In this document: piece by piece, positions 1 through 8,122 of the stretch | How positions within the stretch are numbered: position 1 is the first letter of the stretch | How the letters are laid out: every line of letters begins with the position of its first letter | Source: Campylobacterales bacterium | GTDB lineage: Bacteria; Campylobacterota; Campylobacteria; Campylobacterales; Hydrogenimonadaceae | Direction: 5' to 3' | Assembly: GCA_027081015.1 (NCBI GenBank) | Contig: JALWMA010000040.1 | Coordinates: forward strand, 5,150-58,536 | DNA: 53,387 nucleotides | Program-made: the position numbers and the translations under genes | The notes under the pieces: generated by a model | What the model was told of the DNA's origin: nothing | What the model saw: only the letters and a program-made list of their open reading frames with translations | The model's database searches: none

Positions 1-53
1 GTCACGGTAGAGTCTACACCCCCGCTCATTCCGACCAAAACTTTTTTATTCAC
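1..53 (-). CDS. mnmA: MnmA, tRNA 2-thiouridylase (N-terminal fragment)
   Basis: Only the first 17 codons lie in the window; the rest continues past the left edge. The reading is VNKKVLVGMSGGVDSTV, which holds the PP-loop ATP-pyrophosphatase motif SGGVDS in the context typical of MnmA, the enzyme that thiolates uridine 34 of several tRNAs. The start is GTG at 51-53, preceded by a good AAGGAG ribosome binding site about 6 bases upstream. Other PP-loop enzymes are possible, but the GMSGGVDS form is most typical of MnmA. Confidence 0.8.
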   Translation of the reverse strand, partial: MNKKVLVGMSGGVDSTV

Positions 54-121
54 TGGTCTCTCCTTGCAATATACGGAGAATCTCGACGACCGTCGATCCG
101 CTATAGAAAAAAGATTCTAAT

Positions 122-138
122 TCAGATCTGCTATCTGA
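122..138. repeat. Small perfect hairpin at the left edge of the repeat array
   Basis: TCAGAT-CTGCT-ATCTGA forms a 6-bp stem with a 5-base loop, 2 bp before the first copy of the 120-bp repeat. It may belong to the repeat boundary or to the mnmA leader. There is no T-tract, so it is not a clear terminator. Confidence 0.35.
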
Positions 139-140
139 TG

Positions 141-490
141 TTACGCAAATTCCGGGCTAAGCCCGCAATTTGGCAGGGGGTGAGCGGCCCTACAACCCCC
201 TGAAGCTTCGAAATCCAAGATTTCGAGACGATTTTACGCTTTTTGCGTAAGCCATCCATGTTATGCAAATTCCGGGCCAAGCCCGCAATTTGGCAGGGCC
301 TGGACGGCCCTACAACCCCCTAAAGCTTCGAAATCTAAGATTTCGAGACGATTTTACGCTTTTTGCGTAAGCCATCCATGTTATGCAAATTCCGGGCCAA
401 GCCCGCAATTTGGCAGGGCCTGGACGGCCCTACAACCCCCTAAAGCTTCGAAATCTAAGATTTCGAGATGATTTTACGCTTTTTGCGTAA
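141..490 (+). repeat. Tandem array of three structured 110-bp repeats (period 120 bp)
   Basis: Three copies lie at 141-250, 261-370 and 381-490, separated by an identical 10-base spacer, GCCATCCATG. Each copy starts with TTAYGCAAATT and ends with TTTTGCGTAA. It can fold into four successive hairpins: AAATT-C-CGGGC with its partner around a 3-base loop; GGGCC/GGCCC; CGAAATC/GATTTCG around a 3-base loop; and TTACGC-TTTTT-GCGTAA. Copies 2 and 3 are almost identical, while copy 1 differs mainly in loops and in the GGGCC stem. No ORF is conserved through it. It lies between mnmA and the end of the fliY operon. It looks like a REP- or MITE-type element, or a structured RNA; its function is unknown. 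Confidence 0.9.
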
Positions 491-555
491 AATCGGTTAC
501 AATTGCAGATATATGCAGATATAATTTGGGTGAATAATAGTAGCCTGTCGCTTCA

Positions 556-582
556 AAAAAGCTTAAGGTTAGCTCTTAAGTT
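556..582 (-). terminator. Weak intrinsic terminator after fliY
   Basis: On the minus strand CTTAAG and a second CTTAAG can pair around the fliY stop codon region and are followed by CTTTTTT. The stem is short and AT-rich and begins inside the last fliY codons, so termination would be modest. It is the only terminator-like signal seen between fliY and the repeat array. Confidence 0.4.
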
Positions 583-1423
583 TTTCAAGCCGTTCGCGTT
601 TTGTTCCTATATGGGTTATCTGCACTCCGAAGTTTCCGTCCACTATGACCACCTCTCCATAGGCAACCACTTTGTCGTCGACCAAAATCTCGAGCGGATC
701 GTTGGCGAGCTGGTCGAGCTCTATGACCGATCCTATATCCATGGAGAGCACATCTTTGAGCAGCATCTTCTTGCTCCCTATTCGCACACGAAGAGGCAGC
801 TTCACATCGAGTATGAGTCCGATATTCTTAAGTTCCGGATGATCCGACATTTCCGGAGCGGATCCTTCATCGGCGGCAGCCTCGGTTTGCGCCGGTTTGG
901 CCTCCGGTTCGGCACCCCCCAGAAGCGAGGTCAGATTCTCATCGAGAAGAGTCATGAATATGCCGCTGATGACACCCAGCGAAAAGGAGTAGGCAAGCAG
1001 CGTCGAATAGCCCCCCAGGTCTATATCTTCGCCCTCTCTGTAGAAGTGTATGCCGCTGACGGAAAAGGTTAGATCGGGAAACTCCTTCTGGGCCTTCATA
1101 GCGGTAGAGAGGCCGCCGAAGATATTCGATACGATCTCTTTGACCGCATCAAGATCGTCTTCATCCATCTCCTGTTTACTCTCACCTTCGCCGCCGAGCA
1201 TCATATCCGATAGAGCAGTTCCTATCATCGGCGATATGGCGACCGCCATTTTGCCCTCGAGGTCTCCGCTCACATCGATCGTCACGATCGACATGGGCGC
1301 TATCACGTTCGATATATCCGTAATCTCTTCACGGTTTTTGAATGCAACCTCCGGACGCTGCCCTGTCAACCCTTCGATGGTGGCGGCCGTCTCACTGGCC
1401 AGCAGCTCTATCCAGTCAGCCAT
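569..1423 (-). CDS. fliY: Flagellar motor switch phosphatase FliY
   Basis: This 284-residue protein has a CheC-like N-terminal part (about 1-170), an acidic Ala/Glu-rich linker (about 172-195) and a C-terminal FliN/SpoA domain (about 200-275) with the readings LDVKLPLRVRIGSKKMLL and VDGNFGVQIT. In this group FliY combines the switch-complex role of FliN with a CheC-type domain and works in the C-ring with FliM and FliG. The gene overlaps the end of fliM by 8 bases, so translation is probably coupled. It is the last gene of the minus-strand flagellar operon. Length and domain order are normal for the family. I did not assess whether the CheC phosphatase residues are intact. Confidence 0.93.
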   Translation of the reverse strand: MADWIELLASETAATIEGLTGQRPEVAFKNREEITDISNVIAPMSIVTIDVSGDLEGKMAVAISPMIGTALSDMMLGGEGESKQEMDEDDLDAVKEIVSNIFGGLSTAMKAQKEFPDLTFSVSGIHFYREGEDIDLGGYSTLLAYSFSLGVISGIFMTLLDENLTSLLGGAEPEAKPAQTEAAADEGSAPEMSDHPELKNIGLILDVKLPLRVRIGSKKMLLKDVLSMDIGSVIELDQLANDPLEILVDDKVVAYGEVVIVDGNFGVQITHIGTKRERLEKLKS

Positions 1424-2489
1424 TGACGACCTCCTCGTTCAGTGTTTTGGCAAGTTTCGCCCTTCTTTCGCTCTCTATCTGCTGCAGAATCTCTTTGACC
1501 TCATCTTTTTCATCCACTATCAGCTCGGTAACTTCCAGCGACTTTCTGAAGCGCCTCAGACCGATTTTGCCTATAAAACGGTCCTTCCCGTCGGCACTTA
1601 TCACGGCCGTATCGTCTGCCGGCCTGTCGAGCCTGATGATGTCGCCGCTCTTTAGAGAGAGGAGCCCGCCGAGAGTCAGCTCCGCCTCTCCGAGATATGC
1701 GCTCACATTCACGCGTGCACCGCCCACGAGCGCCTTCAGCTCTTTGTTGCGGCTCTTTTTTGCACTCGTCTCGGTCAGCATGAAGTCCCGGCTTCCGAGT
1801 TTGTTCAGGATCGACTCGAGGGTTATAACCGGATAACAGATGTTCATCATGCCGCTCGAGTGGCCGATAACGATCTCCATGACGACCATAACGACAATCT
1901 CGTTCTGCGCGACTATCTGTATTACATTGGGGCTCGACTCCTTCGACTCGACATTCGGGTAGAGCTCTATCACGGGCGCCCACGCCTCTTTGAGGGTGGC
2001 CATTATGATGCGCAGAATCGAATCCATCAGGTTGAGCTCTATATCTGTAAACTCCCTCGTCGTCTCGTACGGCTCGCCGGCACCCCCCAAAAGCCTGTCG
2101 ACCATCGGGAAAGCTATGGAGGGGTTTATCTCCAAAATACCGCTGCCGTCGAGCGGCTTCATCGAAAATACGTTGAAGCTGGTCGGGCTGGGCAGGCTCA
2201 TAAGGAATTCGCCGTAGGTCATCTGGTCCACGGAGTGGAGCTGTATCTCCACGATCGATCTCATTACGGAAGATATCTGCGATGCCAGTGAGCGCGCCAT
2301 CTTGTCGTGTATGCCCCTGAATGCCCTGAGCTGCTCTTTGCTTACACGGTTGGGCCGCTTGAAATCGTAAAGCGTGATCTGGCGCTGGTCGAAGACCTCC
2401 TCTTCACTCTCCAGAGCTTCGGGAGTCCCCTCATCCTCTACCGCCTCGAGCAGCGCGTCGATCTCTTCCTGGCTCAGTATATCTGCCAT
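1416..2489 (-). CDS. fliM: Flagellar motor switch protein FliM
   Basis: This 357-residue protein begins MADILSQEEIDALLEA, the conserved N-terminal EIDALL motif (about residues 9-14) that binds phosphorylated CheY. A middle CheC-like domain (about 45-250) contacts FliG, and a C-terminal SpoA domain (about 265-335) joins FliY/FliN in the C-ring. It controls rotation direction in response to CheY-P. The gene starts 4 bases after the fliA stop and overlaps fliY by 8 bases, as expected of stoichiometric switch components made from one mRNA. Nothing is missing. Confidence 0.96.
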   Translation of the reverse strand: MADILSQEEIDALLEAVEDEGTPEALESEEEVFDQRQITLYDFKRPNRVSKEQLRAFRGIHDKMARSLASQISSVMRSIVEIQLHSVDQMTYGEFLMSLPSPTSFNVFSMKPLDGSGILEINPSIAFPMVDRLLGGAGEPYETTREFTDIELNLMDSILRIIMATLKEAWAPVIELYPNVESKESSPNVIQIVAQNEIVVMVVMEIVIGHSSGMMNICYPVITLESILNKLGSRDFMLTETSAKKSRNKELKALVGGARVNVSAYLGEAELTLGGLLSLKSGDIIRLDRPADDTAVISADGKDRFIGKIGLRRFRKSLEVTELIVDEKDEVKEILQQIESERRAKLAKTLNEEVVNG

Positions 2490-2493
2490 AGCC

Positions 2494-3171
2494 TCATCCT
2501 ATACTGTCTCTCACTTTTGTAATCACCCTCTTGTGGACCTGCGATATTCTCGACGGGGTTATATCCAGAATCTCCGAGATCTCCTTGTATGTGAGCTCTT
2601 CGAAGTAGTACATCTGTATAATCATCTGGTCCCGCTCAGACATCGTTTTGAGAACATCCATGATCTTCTCTATGAGCTCCTCCTGCTCTATGGTCGAAAA
2701 GGCGTCCCTCTCGTTGCTCTCGAGCTGGTCATGCAGCGGCATGACGTTGTAGATCGCTGCGACGCGACGGGCATCTTTTATCTTCTGCTCATCCTCCTGG
2801 AGTATCTCGGCTATATATGCGTTTTCCGGCTCGACACCGTACTCGTCCATATATTGCGAGATTATCTCGTCTATCTGCTTTATAAGCTTTCTGTTGGCGC
2901 GACTCACGATATCCAGAGAGCGCAGGTAGTCGAGCATGGAGCCGTACACCCTGCTTTTGGCATACCCCCAGAACGAATCGTTCTGCTCCCTGTCGTAACG
3001 TCTCGCCAGTTTTATGAGCTCCTCCGCACCTATGCTGACCAGGTCGTCAAACTCCACCGATCTCGGAAGCCGCTCTTTGAGCCTGTAGGCCATCGCTTTG
3101 ACCGCCGGCAGATATTTGACCGCCATCTCGTCCTGATAGTGGCGAATATGCGCATCGTATCCTTCAACCAT
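2494..3171 (-). CDS. fliA: RNA polymerase sigma-28 factor FliA
   Basis: The product (225 aa from ATG at 3171) is a flagellar sigma-70 family factor with region 2 near residues 15-90 (readings VEFDDLVSIGAEELIKL and SFWGYAKSRVYGSMLDYLR) and a region 4 helix-turn-helix near the C-terminus (ITPSRISQVHKRV). It directs late flagellar genes and is held by FlgM in related bacteria. Its start overlaps the stop of the upstream membrane protein in a GTGATG arrangement, so GTG at 3174 is an alternative start one codon earlier. The neighbours are those of Campylobacter fliA. Confidence 0.94.
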   Translation of the reverse strand: MVEGYDAHIRHYQDEMAVKYLPAVKAMAYRLKERLPRSVEFDDLVSIGAEELIKLARRYDREQNDSFWGYAKSRVYGSMLDYLRSLDIVSRANRKLIKQIDEIISQYMDEYGVEPENAYIAEILQEDEQKIKDARRVAAIYNVMPLHDQLESNERDAFSTIEQEELIEKIMDVLKTMSERDQMIIQMYYFEELTYKEISEILDITPSRISQVHKRVITKVRDSIG

Positions 3172-3509
3172 CACCTATCCCCATCCTTTTTCACACCTTG
3201 CACCGATGTTTCGTCATCTTTCGAAATATATGCGTAGTTCGCATCCAGCTCGCTCTCACGCTGCAGCAGCTGGTTGTAGAAGTAGTCGAGCTTCCTGTCG
3301 TACTCCTCCTTTTCGAAATGTACCTTCCCGAACTCCATGAAGCGGACAAACAGAGCCACGCTAACATGTGCCAGCAGATAGAAAAAGAGTGTTACGGAGA
3401 GGACGACCGAGACTACCGCCATAGGGTCGCCCGTTCCCATAAAGGCGGCAAGCAGCCCTATAAAAAAGCCGCATACCACCCAAAAAGCGACAAAGTTGCT
3501 CTCACGCAT
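3171..3509 (-). CDS. Small membrane protein of the flhG-fliA interval (Cj0062c type)
   Basis: This 112-residue protein has two predicted membrane helices (about residues 5-24 and 30-54) and a charged, probably coiled-coil cytoplasmic tail. I chose ATG at 3509 because the longer reading would run back into flhG in another frame. Campylobacter has a similarly sized integral membrane protein of unknown function at the same place, between flhG and fliA, so this is a conserved member of the operon. A link to flagellar assembly is inferred only from position. Its stop overlaps the fliA start. Confidence 0.75.
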   Translation of the reverse strand: MRESNFVAFWVVCGFFIGLLAAFMGTGDPMAVVSVVLSVTLFFYLLAHVSVALFVRFMEFGKVHFEKEEYDRKLDYFYNQLLQRESELDANYAYISKDDETSVQGVKKDGDR

Positions 3510-3519
3510 TACAATCCCT

Positions 3520-4389
3520 CTAAAACTGCCCCAGCAGCTTTTTGAAAAAGGTGCCGATTCCGCCCTCTCTGCCTCTATCAAGCATTTTGTGTTCCTTTTT
3601 GTCCGCAAGAGCCAGCGCTATCGCCTCTATATCCGCGGCCGGGGCTATACTGGCGAGCTCCTTGCACACAAGAACCCTCTGCTTCACGCTCCTTGAAACA
3701 TGCACGTCCGATCTGACCGAACCGAGCATCCTGAGCTGCAGATCTTCGCCTATGTTTCCGGAAGCGACCTTCTTAATTGTATCAAATATCTTCGTCCCCT
3801 CTTTATGACCGCGCACCTGGTTCACCACCATGTACAGGTCGCTCTTTATCCTGCTTATTACCTTCACCATCGCGTATGCGTCGGTGATGGCGGCCGGGTC
3901 CGGAACGGTCACCACGACCACGTCGTCTGCCGCGCGCAGGAACATCTGTATCGTATCTCCTATGCCCGCCCCGGTGTCGATTATAAGAAAGTCGAGCCCC
4001 TCGAGCATCTGCGACTCGTCTATAAAGCGGCTCACTATCGTGGCGTCGGAGAACTTGAGTATCTCATCGCCGCTCTCTCCGGGTATGAGAAACAGATTCT
4101 CCTCCAAAGGTATCACGATATCTTTGAAACCCGCTTCACCCTTGAGAACATGGAGAATATTCTTCTGCGCACGAACGTTGAACATGACATCGAGATTTGC
4201 CAGCCCTATGTCGGCATCCATGAGCCCCACCTTGAAGCCGCGGGATGCAAGCACATAGGAGATATTGGCGCTGAGGGTGCTCTTGCCCACTCCCCCTTTT
4301 CCGCTGGTGATCGCTATGACCCTCGTTCCGCCGTTTTTGCTGCGGTGGGCATCCATCAGAGCCTCGAGCTTGCTCGCCTGCGTACTCAT
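3520..4389 (-). CDS. flhG: Flagellar number regulator FlhG (MinD-like ATPase)
   Basis: This 289-residue ParA/MinD-type ATPase has a deviant Walker A motif SGKGGVGKST at residues 29-38, followed by LMDADIGLANLDVMF and a Walker B-like DFLIIDTGAGIG. FlhG partners FlhF and limits flagellar number; in Campylobacter it also affects division placement. ATG at 4389 is chosen over a start 21 codons upstream because GGGAGG precedes it and its ATG overlaps the flhF TGA (ATGA). The N-terminal TQASKLEAL then resembles the DQAxxLR-type segment that FlhG proteins use to stimulate the FlhF GTPase. The C-terminal helix (GTFFKKLLGQF) may bind membrane. Confidence 0.93.
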   Translation of the reverse strand: MSTQASKLEALMDAHRSKNGGTRVIAITSGKGGVGKSTLSANISYVLASRGFKVGLMDADIGLANLDVMFNVRAQKNILHVLKGEAGFKDIVIPLEENLFLIPGESGDEILKFSDATIVSRFIDESQMLEGLDFLIIDTGAGIGDTIQMFLRAADDVVVVTVPDPAAITDAYAMVKVISRIKSDLYMVVNQVRGHKEGTKIFDTIKKVASGNIGEDLQLRMLGSVRSDVHVSRSVKQRVLVCKELASIAPAADIEAIALALADKKEHKMLDRGREGGIGTFFKKLLGQF

Positions 4390-5708
4390 CGGCCCTCCCT
4401 CCCCGCTTTCGACTCCATCAGGCACTCGACAAGGTAGTCGCTGTCGGCACACATCAGATCGTCGGGAACCTCCTGCCCGGTCGAGAGATAGCTGACCGGT
4501 TTTTCGGTCTCGTATACGAGTGAAAAGATGTTTCCGAACCCCCTTGTCTCATCCAATTTGGTGAATATGAGCGTATCTATGCCCAGTATCGAAAAGTTGT
4601 TGTAGATGGCCCTGAGATCTTCGAGCTTGGTCGGAGCGCCCATTACGAGGCTCACATCGATCCCGACATCGGTATTCGACGAGAGAAACTGCTGCAGCTT
4701 CTCTATCTTCTGCTTGTCGTACTGGCTGCTTCCGACGGTGTCTATGAGTATGATATCCATATGCCTTAGCGCCTGCAGGGCCGTCAGAAACTCCGGCGGA
4801 TCGACGACGGCCTCTATGCCTATGCGCATCATCTTCGCATACTGCATCAGCTGCTCCACGGCGCCTATGCGGTAGGTATCGAGCGTAATTATGCCCACTT
4901 TGTACTTTTTCTCCATCATATACGCATACCTTGCGGCCAGCTTAGCGAGGGTGGTCGTCTTGCCTACCCCGGTCGGTCCGACGAGCATCAGTATCCGCTT
5001 CTGGGGCGGTACAAGCTCACGCTCTATTCTTACCGGGACCATCTTTCGAAGCAGCGTCTTGAAGTAGCGGCGCACCGTCTTTGTGGAAGAGCGCATCTGC
5101 AGAGGCATATGCTCCAGTGTCAGGCGCATTATCTCATCGAGGTGAACCGGATCCATCCCGCTGTTTTTCGCGATTCGGTAGATCTCGGCGAACTCGGGCG
5201 GAATCATTCCTGGATTTAGGGGTTTTTTCTCCTCCCAGACCATATTCTGTATGAGTTTGATCTTGTCGGAGAGTTTGAGCAGTTCGCCCTTTATCTCCTT
5301 GAGCTCCTCCACCTCCACTCCCCTGTCGAAAGAGGCTCCCTTCTCCTCTTCGACCTCCACCCTGACCCTGGGCCGGCGGCGCTCAGGGGTGGAGAGATTC
5401 GCTATTTCGGAGATCTCCTTCGCCGCTTTCGATATGTTCACCAGCACATCTTCATGGGGGTTTTGACTCTCTCTCTTTTCGCCCCTTCCCCCGGACGTCG
5501 GCTCTTTGGCCCTCTCTCTATCGCCCTTTTTTCTCTTTGCGGGAGGTCTGTCCTCTATAGCCACGACAACTTCGTAGAGCGCCGGCTGGCTGAGACTCTT
5601 CTTTCTTATCTGCTTGGTACTGACAACCAGGGCATCCTCACCGCACTCCTGCTGCGCCGCCTTAAGCGCCTGTGCGGGTGTGGGTGCCGTAAAAGTCATC
5701 AACTTCAT
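4386..5708 (-). CDS. flhF: Flagellar biosynthesis GTPase FlhF
   Basis: This SRP-type GTPase (440 aa) has a basic, low-complexity N-terminal B region and an NG domain. It shows LMLVGPTGVGKTTTLAKLA (P-loop), DTYRIGAVEQL, IDTVGSSQYD (the G3 motif, with V where many have A) and FTKLDETRGFG (G4). FlhF recruits early flagellar components to the pole and controls number with FlhG. ATG at 5706-5708 is chosen because AGGAGG lies 4 bases upstream; a longer reading begins at 5756. The start region lies inside the extended 3' end of folK. Confidence 0.94.
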   Translation of the reverse strand: MKLMTFTAPTPAQALKAAQQECGEDALVVSTKQIRKKSLSQPALYEVVVAIEDRPPAKRKKGDRERAKEPTSGGRGEKRESQNPHEDVLVNISKAAKEISEIANLSTPERRRPRVRVEVEEEKGASFDRGVEVEELKEIKGELLKLSDKIKLIQNMVWEEKKPLNPGMIPPEFAEIYRIAKNSGMDPVHLDEIMRLTLEHMPLQMRSSTKTVRRYFKTLLRKMVPVRIERELVPPQKRILMLVGPTGVGKTTTLAKLAARYAYMMEKKYKVGIITLDTYRIGAVEQLMQYAKMMRIGIEAVVDPPEFLTALQALRHMDIILIDTVGSSQYDKQKIEKLQQFLSSNTDVGIDVSLVMGAPTKLEDLRAIYNNFSILGIDTLIFTKLDETRGFGNIFSLVYETEKPVSYLSTGQEVPDDLMCADSDYLVECLMESKAGREGR

Positions 5709-6228
5709 CCAACCTCCTCCTATCTCGACTGCAACGCGCTCCGCAGCCACCGGCATGCAGGTACCGCAGCGGTATCGTCACGCTTTCTCGCTCTAAAAAG
5801 TGCGGATGCGGAACGGTGAGCCGCCGGCTCTTCAATCGCAGATTGTCAAAAAATATTATATCCAAATCGAGAGTTCTCGGGGCGTTCGGAAAGCTCCTCT
5901 TTCGGCCGAAGCGCTTCTCTATCCATAGCAGGTAGCGCAACAGTGCGTGCGGCCCCAGCCCGGTTTCGACAAGGATGGCGGAGTTTATGAAATCGGGCTG
6001 ATCTTCGTAACCGAAGGGCGGATTTTCGAACAGTATCGACGTCGCTAACGGATTCAGAAGAGAGGAGGACTCGAAGCGGCGCAGCACCATCTCAAAACGC
6101 TTTTCGACGTCGCCGATATTGCCGCCGATCCCTATCAGTGCGCGATGCGGCATACCGGTAGGGCGAAAGCGCTTCGGAAACCCCCGGCCGCAAAAGAGCC
6201 TGTACCCTTTTTTCGGCTCTTTCGTCAC
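5662..6228 (-). CDS. folK: HPPK, 6-hydroxymethyl-dihydropterin pyrophosphokinase
   Basis: This folate enzyme transfers pyrophosphate from ATP to 6-hydroxymethyl-7,8-dihydropterin. Family motifs are present: LIGIGGNIGD, LFENPPFGYEDQPDFINS and RTLDLDIIFFDN. The start is GTG at 6228, overlapping the pepP stop as GTGA, with GGAG upstream. A 25-residue N-terminal extension precedes the usual start of the fold, as seen in some epsilonproteobacterial versions. After ESVTIPLRYL, where the family usually ends, the frame runs on for about 30 residues of Gly/Arg/Cys-rich sequence and overlaps the flhF start by 47 bases. The extension is probably non-functional read-on, but this was not tested. Confidence 0.88.
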   Translation of the reverse strand: MTKEPKKGYRLFCGRGFPKRFRPTGMPHRALIGIGGNIGDVEKRFEMVLRRFESSSLLNPLATSILFENPPFGYEDQPDFINSAILVETGLGPHALLRYLLWIEKRFGRKRSFPNAPRTLDLDIIFFDNLRLKSRRLTVPHPHFLERESVTIPLRYLHAGGCGARCSRDRRRLDEVDDFYGTHTRTGA

Positions 6229-7247
6229 AGAATCTCCGCCCTTCCGTTCAAGACGACCACCATATCCTCAATCCGTATGCCGAACTCTCCCGGAACATAG
6301 ATGCCCGGCTCTATCGTGAAGACCATTCCATCTTCTATTACGGTATCGCTGCGTGCAGAAATGTAGGGCATCTCGTGTATATCGAGCCCTACACCGTGGC
6401 CGGTGGAGTGGACGAAAAACTCACCCATTCCTCCCCTCTTTATCACCTCTCTCGCCAGCCGGTCTATCTCGGATCCGGTCATTCCGGCTCTGGCACCCTC
6501 TATCGCCCTGTCGTGAGCACTTCGTACCAGGTCGTAGGCCTTCTGGATACTGGAAGAAGTGAAGCGCTGCTCATCTTCGAAGCGGAGCCCTTCGGATACG
6601 TGGACGGTTCTCGTTCTGTCGGAGCAGTACCTCTCGTATTTGAGCCCGGCATCCACCAGCAGAAGATCCCCCTCTTTGAGTACCCTCTCCGTAGGTACGG
6701 CATGTGGCTTCGCCGCATTCGCCCCGATAGCCACGATCGGGTCGAAGCTCAGATCGAACTCTCCGTAACCGCTCATCGCCGCCTTGGCTTCGAAGTGGAG
6801 CCTCTTCTCGCGCCTGTCGAGACCCGAGAGGTTGAGATAGTTCGCGAATGTGTCGAACCCCTCTCGTCCGAGCTCCGCCGCCCTTTTTAGCAGCGATATC
6901 TCCTCTTCGCTCTTGACGATCCTCTTTTTATGTGAGAGGTCCGGCTTCGGAACGAAACGGATATGCGTAAGCTTGTCACGGATCCGCCCTATCGCGTATG
7001 CGCTCCACTCCTTCGGATCGTAGACCACCCTCTTTACGGCGCCCCTTCTCAAAATGGAGCGCAAGGCTCCCAGTAGATCCGAAGCCTCCACAACTTCGGC
7101 CCCCTTTACCGCCTCTTTCGCCTCGACGGTGTAGCGGCTGTCTGTTATGAACCTCTTCTCGCTTCCGAGGCTGACGAAAATCGCATTGTCACAGCTGTAA
7201 CCGCACTCGTAATAGAGGGCATTTTCGTCACGGAGAATGTAGTTCAT
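6225..7247 (-). CDS. pepP: M24 Xaa-Pro aminopeptidase
   Basis: This 340-residue creatinase/aminopeptidase-type hydrolase has an N-terminal creatinase-like part and a C-terminal pita-bread domain. All five metal ligands are visible: two Asp in LLVDAGLKYERYCSDRTRT, His in HSTGHGVGLDIHE, Glu in FTIEPGIY and Glu in GIRIEDMVVV. It removes N-terminal residues that precede proline. It lies directly after aroQ (2-base gap) and overlaps folK by 4 bases, the same order as in Campylobacter. The assignment to Xaa-Pro specificity rather than methionine aminopeptidase rests on length and the N-terminal domain. Confidence 0.88.
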   Translation of the reverse strand: MNYILRDENALYYECGYSCDNAIFVSLGSEKRFITDSRYTVEAKEAVKGAEVVEASDLLGALRSILRRGAVKRVVYDPKEWSAYAIGRIRDKLTHIRFVPKPDLSHKKRIVKSEEEISLLKRAAELGREGFDTFANYLNLSGLDRREKRLHFEAKAAMSGYGEFDLSFDPIVAIGANAAKPHAVPTERVLKEGDLLLVDAGLKYERYCSDRTRTVHVSEGLRFEDEQRFTSSSIQKAYDLVRSAHDRAIEGARAGMTGSEIDRLAREVIKRGGMGEFFVHSTGHGVGLDIHEMPYISARSDTVIEDGMVFTIEPGIYVPGEFGIRIEDMVVVLNGRAEIL

Positions 7248-7248
7248 C

Positions 7249-7734
7249 TCAAGCCTGCTGCTGACCCTGCTGTTGCTGCTGCATATCCTTCATCGCCTTT
7301 ATCTCGTTTAGAATCTGCAGCATCGCCACCATCGCCAGATGGTAGCTGAACGGCCCGAAACCGGCTATCTGGCCGGCACACACAGGCGCTACGAGACTCT
7401 TTTTGCGAAACTCCTCACGCGCATATACGTTCGAAATGTGAACCTCGATGGCAGGCAGCGAAACCGCCGCTATAGCATCCCTGATCGCTATGGAGGTGTG
7501 GGTGTAGGCGGCGGGGTTGATGATGATGCCGTCGGCGTCGCCGAGACACTCCTGGATCTTGTCCACAAGCTCCCCCTCGAGATTGCTCTGGAAAAACTCT
7601 ATCTCGACGCCGTTTTGCTGCGCGAACCCCCTCATCTGCTCGTGTATCTGCTCGAGCTTCATCGGCCCGTAGATGTTCTGCTCCCTGAGACCGAGCATAT
7701 TGAGATTCGGCCCCTGTATTACCATTATTTTCAT
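7249..7734 (-). CDS. aroQ: Type II 3-dehydroquinate dehydratase
   Basis: This 161-residue dodecameric type II enzyme dehydrates 3-dehydroquinate in the shikimate pathway. It starts [18 protein letters not shown], and [19 protein letters not shown] and [17 protein letters not shown] carry the catalytic His and Arg region. It is the first gene of the flagellar/folate operon, with AAAGGA before the ATG and a candidate -10 (GATAAT at 7765-7770). The C-terminus ends in an unusual glutamine run, [11 protein letters not shown], outside the conserved fold. Confidence 0.95.
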   Translation of the reverse strand: MKIMVIQGPNLNMLGLREQNIYGPMKLEQIHEQMRGFAQQNGVEIEFFQSNLEGELVDKIQECLGDADGIIINPAAYTHTSIAIRDAIAAVSLPAIEVHISNVYAREEFRKKSLVAPVCAGQIAGFGPFSYHLAMVAMLQILNEIKAMKDMQQQQQGQQQA

Positions 7735-7764
7735 ACAAATCCTTTATCTTCTAAGATTTTAGCT

Positions 7765-7770
7765 ATTATC
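7765..7770 (-). promoter_or_regulatory. Candidate -10 box for the aroQ-fliY operon
   Basis: GATAAT on the minus strand lies about 30 bases upstream of the aroQ ATG, immediately beside the end of the repeat array. There is no clear -35, which is common for sigma-70 promoters in this phylum. Confidence 0.45.
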
Positions 7771-7775
7771 CGATT

Positions 7776-8005
7776 TTACGCAAATTCCGGGCCGAGCCCG
7801 CAATTTGGCAGGAGGTGAGCTGCCCTACAACCCCCTAAAGCTTCGAAATCTAAGATTTCGAGATGATTTTACGCTTTCTGCGTAAGCCATCCATGTTACG
7901 CAAATTCCGGGCCAAGCCCGCAATTTGGCAGGGCCTGTGCGGCCCTACAACCCCCTAAAGCTTCGAAATCTAAGATTTCGAGATGATTTTACGCTTTCTG
8001 CGTAA
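7776..8005 (+). repeat. Two tandem copies of the 120-bp structured repeat
   Basis: Copies lie at 7776-7885 and 7896-8005, with the same 10-base spacer and the same orientation as the array at 141-490. The array is flanked by GATTTTACGCA on the left and TGCGTAAAATC on the right, giving an 11-bp terminal inverted repeat. The last hairpin has TTTCT instead of TTTTT as its loop, and the first hairpin of the first copy has loop CGA instead of CAA. Again the stems are kept while loops vary. It separates the divergently placed aroQ and mqnF. Confidence 0.9.
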
Positions 8006-8122
8006 AATCAGCTATTATTTTATCTTTACTTGCCATAATTCTAATTAAAACCGATAACGGCGCCGGTGTTGTCCGCTTGTGCGGCCTCTGCGCAAAGGTC
8101 GGAAGGTACGGGTTTGAAAAAT

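Noticed and set aside
141-490. Possible CRISPR array (regular tandem repeats)
   Set aside because: The unit is 110 bases and the 10-base spacers are identical; CRISPR spacers would be unique and about 30-40 bases. No cas gene is near.
503-1072. Plus-strand ORF over fliY
   Set aside because: It is the antisense shadow of fliY, with no ribosome site or family features. A TATAAT at 520-525 upstream is probably chance.
8066-8122. N-terminal extension of mqnF resembling a lipoprotein signal (MLSACAAS)
   Set aside because: The enzyme is cytoplasmic and the family begins at MKIVSAEW; the extension has no hydrophobic stretch.
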